Part shown: positions 39,401-45,930 of the stretch, piece by piece | Layout of the letters: every line of letters starts with the position of its first letter | How positions within the stretch are numbered: the first letter of the stretch is position 1 | Source: Phoronis australis | Taxonomy: Eukaryota; Phoronida; Phoronidae | Reading direction: 5' to 3' | DNA length: 64,000 nucleotides | Assembly (NCBI GenBank): GCA_002633005.1 | Contig: NMRA01000055.1 | Location: forward strand, 641,856 to 705,855 | Made by a program: the position numbers and the translations under genes | The notes under the pieces: generated by a model | Told to the model about the DNA's origin: nothing | Seen by the model: the letters and a program-made list of their open reading frames with translations, nothing else | Databases searched by the model: none

Positions 39401-42400
39401 AAAAAATGGCGTGAATTTTTGCATAAGGATTCTGTAAGATATACTCTTTCAAATGAACTGTAAAAATTTTTTTCTCAGACTTACCTTTTTCGAGATATTT
39501 GACTTTAAATTTCTTTAAAAAAGGCAAAATTTCATTTTTTTCGAAAAAATTAACGGAATTGTGTGATACTATAATTTAGATAGAGTTTTGAACGGGCTTT
39601 CAGAAGATATTTTCCATTTTCCGCTACCACATCTACTTTTTGAGTTATTTGAGATTTTCTGATAACGCTGTTCCTTTGTTGAGCGCTCTTGCTACATTGA
39701 TGTTGGTTTAGCTTCTATTGAACTAGACTGTAGCCTATTTCTTATTGATTTATGACATCTAAATTCGTCACATGAATGCTACGATGTTGCTCATCATCTC
39801 CACCATCACCATCATCACATTTATCATCTTCGTCATCATCTCCGACGTCGTCTTTTCTTCAGTTAATTTCGCCAAGTGTCGCTCAAGACTGTAGCCTATC
39901 TCTTAGTGATTTCTGACATCTACGTTCGTCATATGAATGATATCATAACTTGCATTGTCCACCATCGTCACCATCGTCATCATACCTGTCATCTTCGTCA
40001 TCATCTCTGTCGTCGTCTTTTCTGGTCATCTCTAACGTAGTCTTTTTGGTTAATTTCGCCAAGTTTCGCTCCTCAGAGCGCTTTCATTTGTTTGTCGACT
40101 TTTTGCAAAGGGGTGATGCTTGTGATTGGTCAATTTAAATGTTATTAAATGAATTCTGATGCATGCACAAAGTATGGCTATGGAAGTAAACTAATGACTA
40201 GCTGATGAAACAGTGTATGCCGTGATATCCATAGGTAGTTAACATGTACGTTGTACGTCATTACAATATCTTACAACCAACTCAAAGACCTACACAGGCG
40301 ATGTTGCACAGAGGATCCCTTTACGCAAAGGCACAGCATGAATACCAGTGTGGTTACCGAAAAATGACACAAAAAAATAAAAACATGTAATTAACAAAGA
40401 AATATTTAAATGTTTTCAGCACATTTTTGTCGGAACACTACCTCAAGTGGTGCTTTACAAACACAATCCATGCACATGAAACTATACATTTTGATAAAAA
40501 CAACCATACGGTTCTGCAAATTTGATTTCGGCTAAGTGTATTAATCTGATCAATTGGCGCAGGAATCAGGTGGTGTTCTTGAAAAATAATTGCTCATTCA
40601 TTACAAACATAATTGATTGTTAGCAAGTAGACTTGGAACACCCGATACTTTTAATTCAGAAAATTATCACGGCAATTAAAAATTGCTGAAGGCATTTGAC
40701 TGTTTTTGCTAACATATAAAGCATACACAAATAAAAATATATCTGCAAATGTCAAAAATCAGATAATGTAGCACGAATTCAAAAATGTAATAGTTTTTTC
40801 CAAATAACGGAAACAGGTAGACTCACATAAAAATCAAAGAGGCAGGCCAGAATGGAGACTCCCTCTTCCCAAACTGGTTTCACTGGAACAGCCCATAAGA
40901 ATTTTTACAAGTTGTTGAAGTGGAAATAAGGTGTAAAAACGCATTCAGCATAAAACAATTGAGAACATCTGACAAACTACTCTCTAATGTTGTGAGAGAA
41001 TAAAAGCACCTTTCACTTGACCCGATTTTATGACCTGATTTCACATTTTGGTAAAAAAGACAGGAACTAATTTCTCTTGTTCAGAGACATTTCGCATTTT
41101 TGCATTTCATTGTATGTACCATTTGAATATCCCACACTACACCAGAGGTATTTTGACAACATGACGGTCGCAAAGAGTTTATCAAAAAATGTGAAACCTC
41201 TGTTTCCTTAATCTTTGTCTACCGAAAAGGAATGAACTATAGATGGCGCTGAACATTGTCCACCACGTACTCTATCACCATCTTGTGACGAAGCACATTC
41301 CATTATGTCGCCATTACATGGGAAACTAGACATTATCACCTACAGTTATATCACATTAGCACTTAAGCACTGCTACCCACACATCTCTTTAATTGTTTAC
41401 GTCTCTAGAGGATGCCACAACCATATTCAGATTAGTCATGGCACGGTTACCTAGATGCTAAAACGCTGCGAACGATTCGCATTGTGCCCCAAAGGAGGCG
41501 GTATGACCTCATGATAGAGCCATTGTTTACTATTCTAAGTCAAAGCTTTAATCTCCACAAGCCACTTTTTTCTCAGTTCAATTTCACACGGCGCATGCAT
41601 ACTATGCTAAATTCTCACCAAACTAGGAATAAATAATTTATTTATTTATTATTAATGTAATATTTACAATGAGGGTAGCCCCATCAGTTCACACTGCTTT
41701 CCATGGGGGCCCTCAATTGACAAAATTGACCTATTTTCAGTTTTCAAAGGCTTCCAGCATTGTTGTGAATGTCCACAATTTCTCAAGACATTGTTCGACA
41801 GTAGCTATAGAATAGGGCTTTAAAATAATCTATTTGATGCTACTTATTAAGTTATTTGATATGAAAAACAATAGATTTCACATGTCCATGCCAAATTGTA
41901 CTCTAAATTGGTGATATTGTACAAATATTAAATTTTAACTGGTTCTGAACTGGTCTGTGCCCAGCAGTTGGCACCAGGTGGCACTGGGTAAAAAGAAAGA
42001 AGAGGAAGGATTCCGAAACATTTAATCAGACACCAGGTGGCGTTGGAGACAAAAATAATGATCCCGACTCAGTGGCTAGAGCATTTGCTTGGTTAGCAGT
42101 TGCAGGGTTCGAGTTCCGGTCGGGGGCAGAAATCTTTTCAGTCTTATGTTCAGTACGTCACGTGATGTGGCCCACCAGTGGCATACAGACCAGACTTAAA
42201 ATATTTGTGAACAATAAAAATAAACAATAAATGATAATCTTACCATGGGTTCATCCATGCAGACGACTGGCATAGTCAGCTGTTCTTTGTCCACGAAGAA
42301 AGTTCCTGGAGTACTTGTAGCCATGGAAACGAGTACCTGCCTCGTTGTTTCACTCGGTATCCATGCGTCGTGCATTCGATCCGTGTCGGACATGTTAAGA

Positions 42401-45216
42401 CCTCCGCTAAACACACCAGAGGCATCTTTAAATGTGTGGATCAAGTTGTCTGGTGTAGATATCCCCTCTTGACCAATAGGTGGGGTAATTATACCTAGAA
42501 CGACAAGCATGATACATAAAACAGAGACATATACAATACAATTAACTAACTGCATGTCAGAATACATCCTGTTTAGAAAGTATTGAGATATGTTGCTCAC
42601 AAACATAGAGAGAAGGAATCAAACTCTCCAGCTCTAACTGAAATAGAAAATCTTGAGACTAACTTTCCTACTATATTAAACCAACTTTACATAATTTATT
42701 TAATCACAAACAATTACACAATGTTGATCGCCTATTCAATGCCAAACGTATAAACTTCCTTGTTAATTCAATCACTTAAAAGGTTTTGAATTGCTATCAA
42801 GTAGCATGATTTCAAAAGAAATAGTCCTGAGATCTGAATAAGCCTCAAATTTCATTAAAAAGTGAAATTCATCATAGTAATATAATATTTTATGTGCAAA
42901 TGGCATCCACATTCTACAATCAAGATGATTTGCACAACAAAATCTTGTCATGGATGGTAAAATCTCACCAATTTAGGACACAATATGGCCTACAGCTGAA
43001 ATTTCTAATTCTTTTTCATATAAAATATAAAGCAGCATGTTCAAGTTTCGTATGATATGTAACTATCACACAAAATTTTGAAAATTTTTGGGCCACCACA
43101 ACCTTGACAAACGAGAAAAAGTGGCAATTTTTAGCAATTATTTTGGTCCAAAATAGGTGAAATTTTACCGTATGTCCACAAACACGAGTTGTAAGTCAAA
43201 TTTATGACTCAGAATGTGGACTCAAGCACATTTAATTTCCACAAACACAATACAGGAGTGCCACTAACAAGCAATGCGGTGACACCTTTTGAGTAACTGG
43301 CACATCACAGCCTTAATGAACGAATACAATGAAAGACACAAAAAGCCCTTGGGGAATATATGGCAATAGGAAACATTCTACATACAGTTTTATACCACTG
43401 TGAGAGCAAAAAAAGCACCTTTCGCTACACTCAATTTACAATTCTGGTGTGACATGACCAAAATGCAACTTCTTGAATTCACGGCCATTTGAGACGTTGG
43501 ACATTTTTGTGTAAATTGTTTGAAAATCCCCACTGCACATCACGGGCGATTTCATGGCATCATGGTTGCAAGGAATTTATAAAAAAACACTTGGAAAAGT
43601 CCCACTTCATTGAACACATAAAAGATTGCCGGAGCTAACTACCAACAACCATGATGCCATGCGGCAAAAAGGGGAATTTTATCATGTCGCCGCTTTATCG
43701 GAAAATTGCTATGTACAAAGGGCAATACAGAGCCAAGAAGCAATATGCCTTTCAACAGCTGCAGTCAATTTCCTGATTTATTATTAGTAACGCCATCTGC
43801 CAAACTCAAAAGTAAATACCGCCAAAGCAACATAAATAAATAATTTACGGTTGCTGAAATAAGACATTATGTTTGTGAAAACTTTCAAATGGCTCATTAG
43901 CACAATACACAATTAACTACCAAACCTGTGTCAATGAACGAAGGTGTAGTTTCCTTGTAGCTTCCCGAAGAAGGAAGACCGATATGAATAGGCGATGGCG
44001 GGGCAATAGGGCCCGGGTCTCCACTCGGGTGACGCTGAGGTACGGCAATGGGAGACGACTCCGGAGCCTGATTGGCCTGTTCATCGCTGGCCGTGAAAGA
44101 CTCAAACACTTCCACTTCAGCTTGTGTCTGAGACGTGTTGGTGAGAAGCTTCTTGACCCCTTCATCCTCTGGCAACTAAAGGACATTAATAGACACATTG
44201 TAAAGAGCATTAATAGACACATTGTAGTCCTATCAGTTCATGGACAAAATGTAGTTAGCACACTCAACCAGTGGTAGTTAATTTTTTAGTATTCAATAAA
44301 GACAAGTTTTGTAACCATTGATGGGTTTTATGTTACCATGACTCATCAGATTACGTGGGCATCAATCAACATATGCCCTTTCCTCAAAACTTGGTGATTG
44401 GGATTTTTAATATTCTTTTGCACACAGCATACAGCATACAAACTGTAACCAACACTCTATACTCTATGCATGTCACCGTCACTCAAGTTTTTAAAACGGA
44501 CATGTCTAATAAAATTTGAGAACAAATTGTAATACTTTGATGCACACCTGTGTTTCACCTTCCCCAGGTTCTGCTTCTGATTGGAACGACACCTCTATCT
44601 CTGCAGAACAACGAGAAATTGACCGTAGCACTTTGGCATCTGTATCTAATGGAGGCACTATACTATCCTGATGTTGGCAGAATGACTGCTCCACTTCGTT
44701 ATTATCCAAAGAATTGTCCACAGATGGCGCACCTTGCTGTTGTGTTATTGCTTCAGTCGTAACCTGAGGGACAATACTATCAAAAAAGTCGGCCCCATTA
44801 TCTGAGCTCGGTGCTTCAGAGGCAAAGTATTTAGATATATCTTGGTTGGCACCACTTTCTGATACGTCTGTAGTGATGCCACCTTGCGACGGAATGCTCT
44901 GAACATTGACGCCACTAAGTGGCGCTCCTTCACCTTGTGAAGATTTGGTTGGAGGTTCAGTATAAGTTTCGACATGTTCCGTAGACTCTATATCTCCTCC
45001 TAAACTTAATTCATCCATCGTTTGGTCCAACGTTGGCATGGCAGTAGGTTGTTGAGGTTCTGGATCTTGGTCACTGACCAGATCCAGGATATCCTCTGTT
45101 GATGGAGATATTGCTATGGAGACCAGAGTTGAAGGGTCAGGGTGTGCCTCAGAGGACATATCTGGGATGACAGAGGACTGCCCTTCACTAACATTTGCTT
45201 GACTTGGCTCTTCCAT
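12446..45216 (-). CDS. TRAPPC12: TRAPPC12, trafficking protein particle complex subunit 12 (775 aa)
   Basis: Thirteen coding exons, in gene order: 45216-44548, 44175-43926, 42494-42244, 34876-34760, 33332-33219, 23671-23533, 22082-21970, 21244-21172, 20490-20417, 19058-18960, 18197-18100, 16859-16772, 12688-12446. All junctions use GT-AG and keep frame (2328 nt). The N-terminal 390 or so residues are acidic, Ser/Pro/Gln-rich and probably disordered. The rest matches vertebrate TRAPPC12 closely: [47 protein letters not shown], then the TPR-rich C terminus with LDPENAV and [13 protein letters not shown]. Human TRAPPC12 is 735 aa; the excess is in the disordered N terminus. In mammals it is a TRAPPIII subunit acting in ER-to-Golgi and autophagy traffic and also in kinetochore assembly. 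An acceptor 7 nt before ATG (exon begins at 45223) shows a 5' UTR intron. It is divergent from EIPR1, and intron 5 hosts a GPCR gene. Confidence 0.96.
13340..13505. mobile_element. Family C MITE-like copy
   Basis: It contains CTTCAATTTGGGATAGAC and ends near TTGAATTTTTTACGGTAA, matching other C copies at 19478-19705, 28800-28915, 36190-36330 and 37145-37255. It lies in TRAPPC12 intron 12. Confidence 0.5.
13630..14030. other. TRAPPC12 intron 12 sequence without named content
   Basis: No gene or repeat copy is recognised here. The minus frame at 13637-13852 lacks domain features. Confidence 0.4.
14040..14130 (+). mobile_element. tRNA-derived SINE head
   Basis: CAGCCTAGTGAGATAAGTG resembles an A box. 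GGGTTTGAGTTCCACTGGGG is a good B box with its 3' arm. The intervening part is too long for a real tRNA, so this is a tRNA-derived repeat. Confidence 0.5.
14745..14935 (+). mobile_element. Family A inverted-repeat element, left part
   Basis: It begins TTATGTAGGAACC, followed by the family A left module with CATATCTCAGAAATGGCCGA. The right half is missing. Confidence 0.6.
15506..16433 (+). pseudogene. Non-LTR retrotransposon RNase H domain, 5' truncated and frameshifted
   Basis: Frame one (15530-16186) has the RNase H1 fold blocks: [43 protein letters not shown] and NADRLAK. The usual first catalytic Asp (YTDGSK) is Gly, while the Glu, the second Asp and the last Asp remain. After about 16150 the frame shifts, and the next frame carries [10 protein letters not shown] and [18 protein letters not shown], the zinc-knuckle-like tail of arthropod/mollusc-type LINE ORF2 proteins. 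No reverse transcriptase lies upstream. The copy sits in TRAPPC12 intron 12 in the opposite orientation and is dead. Confidence 0.8.
16548..16735. mobile_element. Family B MITE, degenerate copy
   Basis: It starts GGTAAAATTACACCAATTT and carries the family B interior. It lies close to TRAPPC12 exon 12. Confidence 0.45.
16915..17190. mobile_element. Head-to-head pair of tRNA-derived SINEs
   Basis: The left copy is on the minus strand: read inverted, it has GATGGCTCCGTGGACTAGAA, then GGGTTTGAGTCCTGG, then a tail with TCTTTTCAGACTTAT and GGCGTGCTGACCAGA. The right copy (about 17098-17190, plus) begins inside the B box and has the same tail. A third copy is at 42062-42205. Confidence 0.7.
17195..17540. 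other. TRAPPC12 intron 12 sequence without named content
   Basis: No exon or repeat copy is recognised in this AT-rich stretch. Confidence 0.4.
17545..18055 (+). mobile_element. Family A inverted-repeat element, near full-length
   Basis: It begins TTATGTAGGACCTTAGAG, contains CATTTCTCAGAATTGGCCGA and continues through the ATGGTCATGCGACCCAAG module. The right end decays close to TRAPPC12 exon 11. Confidence 0.65.
18200..18955. other. TRAPPC12 intron 10
   Basis: No gene or classified repeat is seen between the exons at 18197 and 18960. Confidence 0.4.
19060..19470. other. TRAPPC12 intron 9, proximal part
   Basis: No coding or repeat signal can be named here. The plus frames at 19274-19613 look random. 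Confidence 0.4.
19478..19708. mobile_element. Family C MITE with recognisable inverted ends
   Basis: The left part reads ATTCTTCAGTTTGGGACA. The right part reads TGTCCCAAACTGAAGATTTT followed by TTTACC, its inverse complement. The element is about 230 bp and non-coding. Confidence 0.6.
19720..20410. other. TRAPPC12 intron 9, distal part
   Basis: Nothing recognised on either strand. Confidence 0.4.
20495..21165. other. TRAPPC12 intron 8
   Basis: Nothing recognised on either strand. Confidence 0.4.
21250..21965. other. TRAPPC12 intron 7
   Basis: No exon or named repeat. A short CTTAAAC/TTTAAGT-type inverted segment near 21880-21920 resembles the TAAGACC family mentioned at 59988. Confidence 0.35.
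22138..22250. mobile_element. Family B MITE, left half
   Basis: It contains AAAATCTCACCAATTTCGCA and the AATAATTGCC block typical of family B. It directly abuts a family A copy, so one element probably inserted into the other. Confidence 0.5.
22255..22720 (+). mobile_element. Family A inverted-repeat element
   Basis: It carries CATATCTCAAAAATGGCTGA, the ATTTATATCAAATGAAATTT module and CATGTGACCCAATTAACG. It matches the copies at 17545 and 37690 over most of its length. Confidence 0.65.
22730..23035. other. TRAPPC12 intron 6 spacer between repeats
   Basis: No gene or named repeat is seen. Confidence 0.35.
23040..23430 (+). mobile_element. Family A inverted-repeat element, diverged
   Basis: It keeps the right-hand modules (TTGATATCATACAAAATTTG, GCATGATCACATGACC, ATCAAATTCTACAGAATT). 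It is the most diverged of the listed copies and lies in TRAPPC12 intron 6. Confidence 0.55.
23880..24120. mobile_element. Family B MITE copy
   Basis: Its interior (GACACAATATGGTGGACAAG, CAAGTTCTGTAACAAAGC) parallels the copy at 61130. It ends GGTGAGATTTTACC, the inverse of the family B start. Confidence 0.6.
24360..24640. repeat. GC-rich GGACGGACGG-type repeat
   Basis: A CCGGACGG-rich block (24545-24595) is followed by GACGGCATAATGCGTCC and a palindromic CCACATATAAATATGTGG. Its base composition is far from that of the flanks. It resembles a dispersed repeat seen in many marine invertebrates (general knowledge, not checked). Confidence 0.55.
24650..25700. other. 5' flank of the nested GPCR gene
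   Basis: No exon is recognised. It should contain the GPCR promoter; I see no convincing TATA box or initiator. Confidence 0.4.
25712..30237 (+). CDS. Class A (rhodopsin-like) G protein-coupled receptor, 472 aa, nested in TRAPPC12
   Basis: Coding exons are 25712-26446 and 29554-30237 (phase 0; donor TTCAAAG/GTAGGC, acceptor TATATTTCAG). I take the first ATG at 25712. Three N-glycosylation sequons (N5, N19, N22) precede TM1. The hallmarks are N55 in TM1, LAVID with D85 in TM2, C110 at the top of TM3 paired with C186 in the second extracellular loop, and ERY (134-136) after TM3. TM6 has SWTP in place of CWxP and TM7 has NAFVY in place of NPxxY. The third intracellular loop is very long (about 160 residues), Ser/Thr/Gln-rich, and split by the intron. 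After TM7 comes a basic helix 8 ([10 protein letters not shown]) and Cys near the end. It is an orphan to me; a peptide or amine ligand cannot be told from sequence. It lies antisense inside TRAPPC12 intron 5. Confidence 0.9.
26450..29550. other. Intron of the nested GPCR gene
   Basis: This 3.1-kb intron holds one family C copy (28800-28915). The other frames (27171-27445 plus, 28172-28393 minus) show no domain. Confidence 0.45.
28740..28920. mobile_element. Family C MITE-like copy
   Basis: It contains TTCTTGAATTTGGGATGGTC and ends CAGGAGATTTTTTTACC, in line with the other C copies. Confidence 0.5.
30861..31085. mobile_element. Family B MITE copy
   Basis: It starts CCATAAATCTCACCAATTTT, followed by the AATAATTGCC block and the family B interior. 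The right end is eroded. Confidence 0.5.
31090..33215. other. TRAPPC12 intron 5, 5' portion
   Basis: No gene or named repeat was recognised between the GPCR gene and TRAPPC12 exon 5. Confidence 0.4.
34025..34365 (+). repeat. Family D interspersed repeat
   Basis: It matches 41000-41335 and 43390-43710: CATTGTGAGAGCGTCTTTCA at the start, a CGCCATCTAGTGAC block, and ATTTCATCATGTCGCC at the end. It is non-coding, about 340 bp. Confidence 0.65.
35020..36175. other. TRAPPC12 intron 3, part
   Basis: It holds a short TAAGAC...TTAAGTCTTAAGT segment at about 35815-35870 that is related to 12205-12262 and 59988-60203. No exon is recognised. Confidence 0.4.
36190..36330. mobile_element. Family C MITE-like copy
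   Basis: It shows repeated TTTGGGAC motifs in the family C order. It is degenerate. Confidence 0.4.
36335..37135. other. TRAPPC12 intron 3, part
   Basis: No exon or named repeat. Confidence 0.4.
37145..37260. mobile_element. Family C MITE-like copy
   Basis: TTCCTGAATTTGGGATATCC at the left and CACTGTCCCAAATGGGAAAA at the right place it in family C. Confidence 0.5.
37690..38150 (+). mobile_element. Family A inverted-repeat element
   Basis: It carries CATATCTCAGAAATGGCTGA, then CATGTGACCCAATTCATG, and ends near GGTCCTACAGAACC (the inverse of the family start). It matches 17545 and 22255. Confidence 0.65.
38817..40064. mobile_element. 1.25-kb non-autonomous element with ACTTGGCGAAATT termini
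   Basis: The left end is a perfect 22-bp palindrome (38817-38838). ACTTGGCG recurs at 38873. The right side has the inverse AATTTCGCCAAGT twice (39865-39877 and 40052-40064). The interior has no real ORF; it includes a CATCATCNN microsatellite and a tandem duplication of about 175 bp (39725-39880 and 39884-40064). It lies in TRAPPC12 intron 3. Confidence 0.6.
39725..40064. repeat. Tandem duplication containing a CATCATC/CGTCATC microsatellite
   Basis: Two copies each run from ACTGTAGCCTAT through (A/C)CATCATC-type repeats and GTCGTCTTTTCT to AATTTCGCCAAGT. This explains why the element above has two right ends. Confidence 0.7.
40140..40995. other. TRAPPC12 intron 3, part
   Basis: No exon recognised. 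The exon-like TC-rich segment at 40830-40880 has no flanking splice pair that fits the protein. Confidence 0.4.
41000..41335 (+). repeat. Family D interspersed repeat
   Basis: It has GTTGTGAGAGAATAAAAGCA, a TAGATGGCGCTGAAC block and ATTCCATTATGTCGCC in the same order as the copies at 34025 and 43390. Confidence 0.65.
41690..41935. mobile_element. Family B MITE, degenerate copy
   Basis: The interior TGTTGTGAATGTCCACAATT and CCATGCCAAATTGTACTC, with AAATTGGTGATATTGTAC at the right, resemble the copy at 53394. Confidence 0.45.
42062..42205 (+). mobile_element. tRNA-derived SINE, about 140 bp
   Basis: A tRNA-like head (A box ACTCAGTGGCTAGAGCA; B box GGGTTCGAGTTCCGGTCG) is followed by the tail AATCTTTTCAGTCTTATG...CAGACCAGACTTAAAA, shared with the copies at 16915-17190. 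It ends 40 bases before TRAPPC12 exon 3. Confidence 0.75.
42956..43169. mobile_element. Family B MITE, best copy (214 bp)
   Basis: The left end GGTAAAATCTCACCAATTT and the right end AAAATAGGTGAAATTTTACC are imperfect inverted repeats. The interior is non-coding. This copy defines the family. Confidence 0.7.
43390..43710 (+). repeat. Family D interspersed repeat
   Basis: It starts CACTGTGAGAGCAAAAAAAG and ends TTTTATCATGTCGCCGC, and is collinear with the copies at 34025 and 41000. Confidence 0.65.
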
Positions 45217-45223
45217 AGCAGAG

Positions 45224-45930
45224 CTGAAAATAAAGTAACTGTAATTAAGTCAATTCATTTATATTTGAAGTAAATAATCAATTAAATTAAATAGATTTTA
45301 AAAGACACTGGTACAAACTCCTTGCTAAGAAGCATCAGAAACATACAGTTGATTGTTTTTTTCACAAGGCTCTTTTGGAAACAACAATTTTCTCAGCAGG
45401 ATTTTGCATCAAAAAGGCCTAGCTGGCTGGCTAAGTTGGCGACTGTCACCGTCACAGTCAAGAGGCGTCACCGCAACTGTTTTAAATGCATACTTCTGCA
45501 CATTTATCGTCAAATTCCATACTTGGCAAACAAATGGCAAACAAACCTAGGTGATAACTAGAAGCGCAGCTCTTTAGACGTACTTCAGAACACCATCAAA
45601 ACAACATTTTGTAATTGTAGTTTAACCAGCATGTGTAAACGTCATCAAATACTGTGTGCACAGACGAGCCGAATATAATTAGGGATAGTCTATCATGTTT
45701 TAAAACAAAGTAACAATTAGAAAGATATTGGTGTCGAGTTTTTACAGAATTTTAGAATTTACTATATTAATTATGCTTTTCTAAGCAGTTTTAATGGATA
45801 AAAATTCTTTAGACTTTTTGTAGAAAATAATTACACACTTAATGTACCCTTCCAAAAAATGAAATTGCCTGTCCTGCTGTCGCATGTAAGTCTTTACCGG
45901 TGTCGTAAATAAGATAACTTCCGCCCAAGA
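45224..45930. promoter_or_regulatory. Head-to-head promoter region of TRAPPC12 and EIPR1
   Basis: The ATG codons of the two genes are 714 bp apart and point away from each other. An acceptor (TTTATTTTCAG, minus) at 45224-45234 shows that TRAPPC12 has an upstream non-coding exon somewhere in this interval. An ETS-like ACTTCCGC lies 14 bases before the EIPR1 ATG. No TATA box was found at either start. A shared bidirectional promoter is inferred from the spacing. Confidence 0.55.

Noticed and set aside
40820-40890. Possible extra TRAPPC12 exon between 34876 and 42244
   Set aside because: Exon 3 (DEPM) joins exon 4 (GDPVKDLV) in phase, and the match to human TRAPPC12 needs no residues between them.
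42062-42130. Functional tRNA gene
   Set aside because: A and B boxes are present, but the tail is shared with two other copies and a closed acceptor stem is missing, so a SINE fits better.
43917-44277. Open frames overlapping TRAPPC12 exon 2 in other registers
   Set aside because: They are shadows of the GC-rich, Pro/Ser-coding exon on the minus strand.
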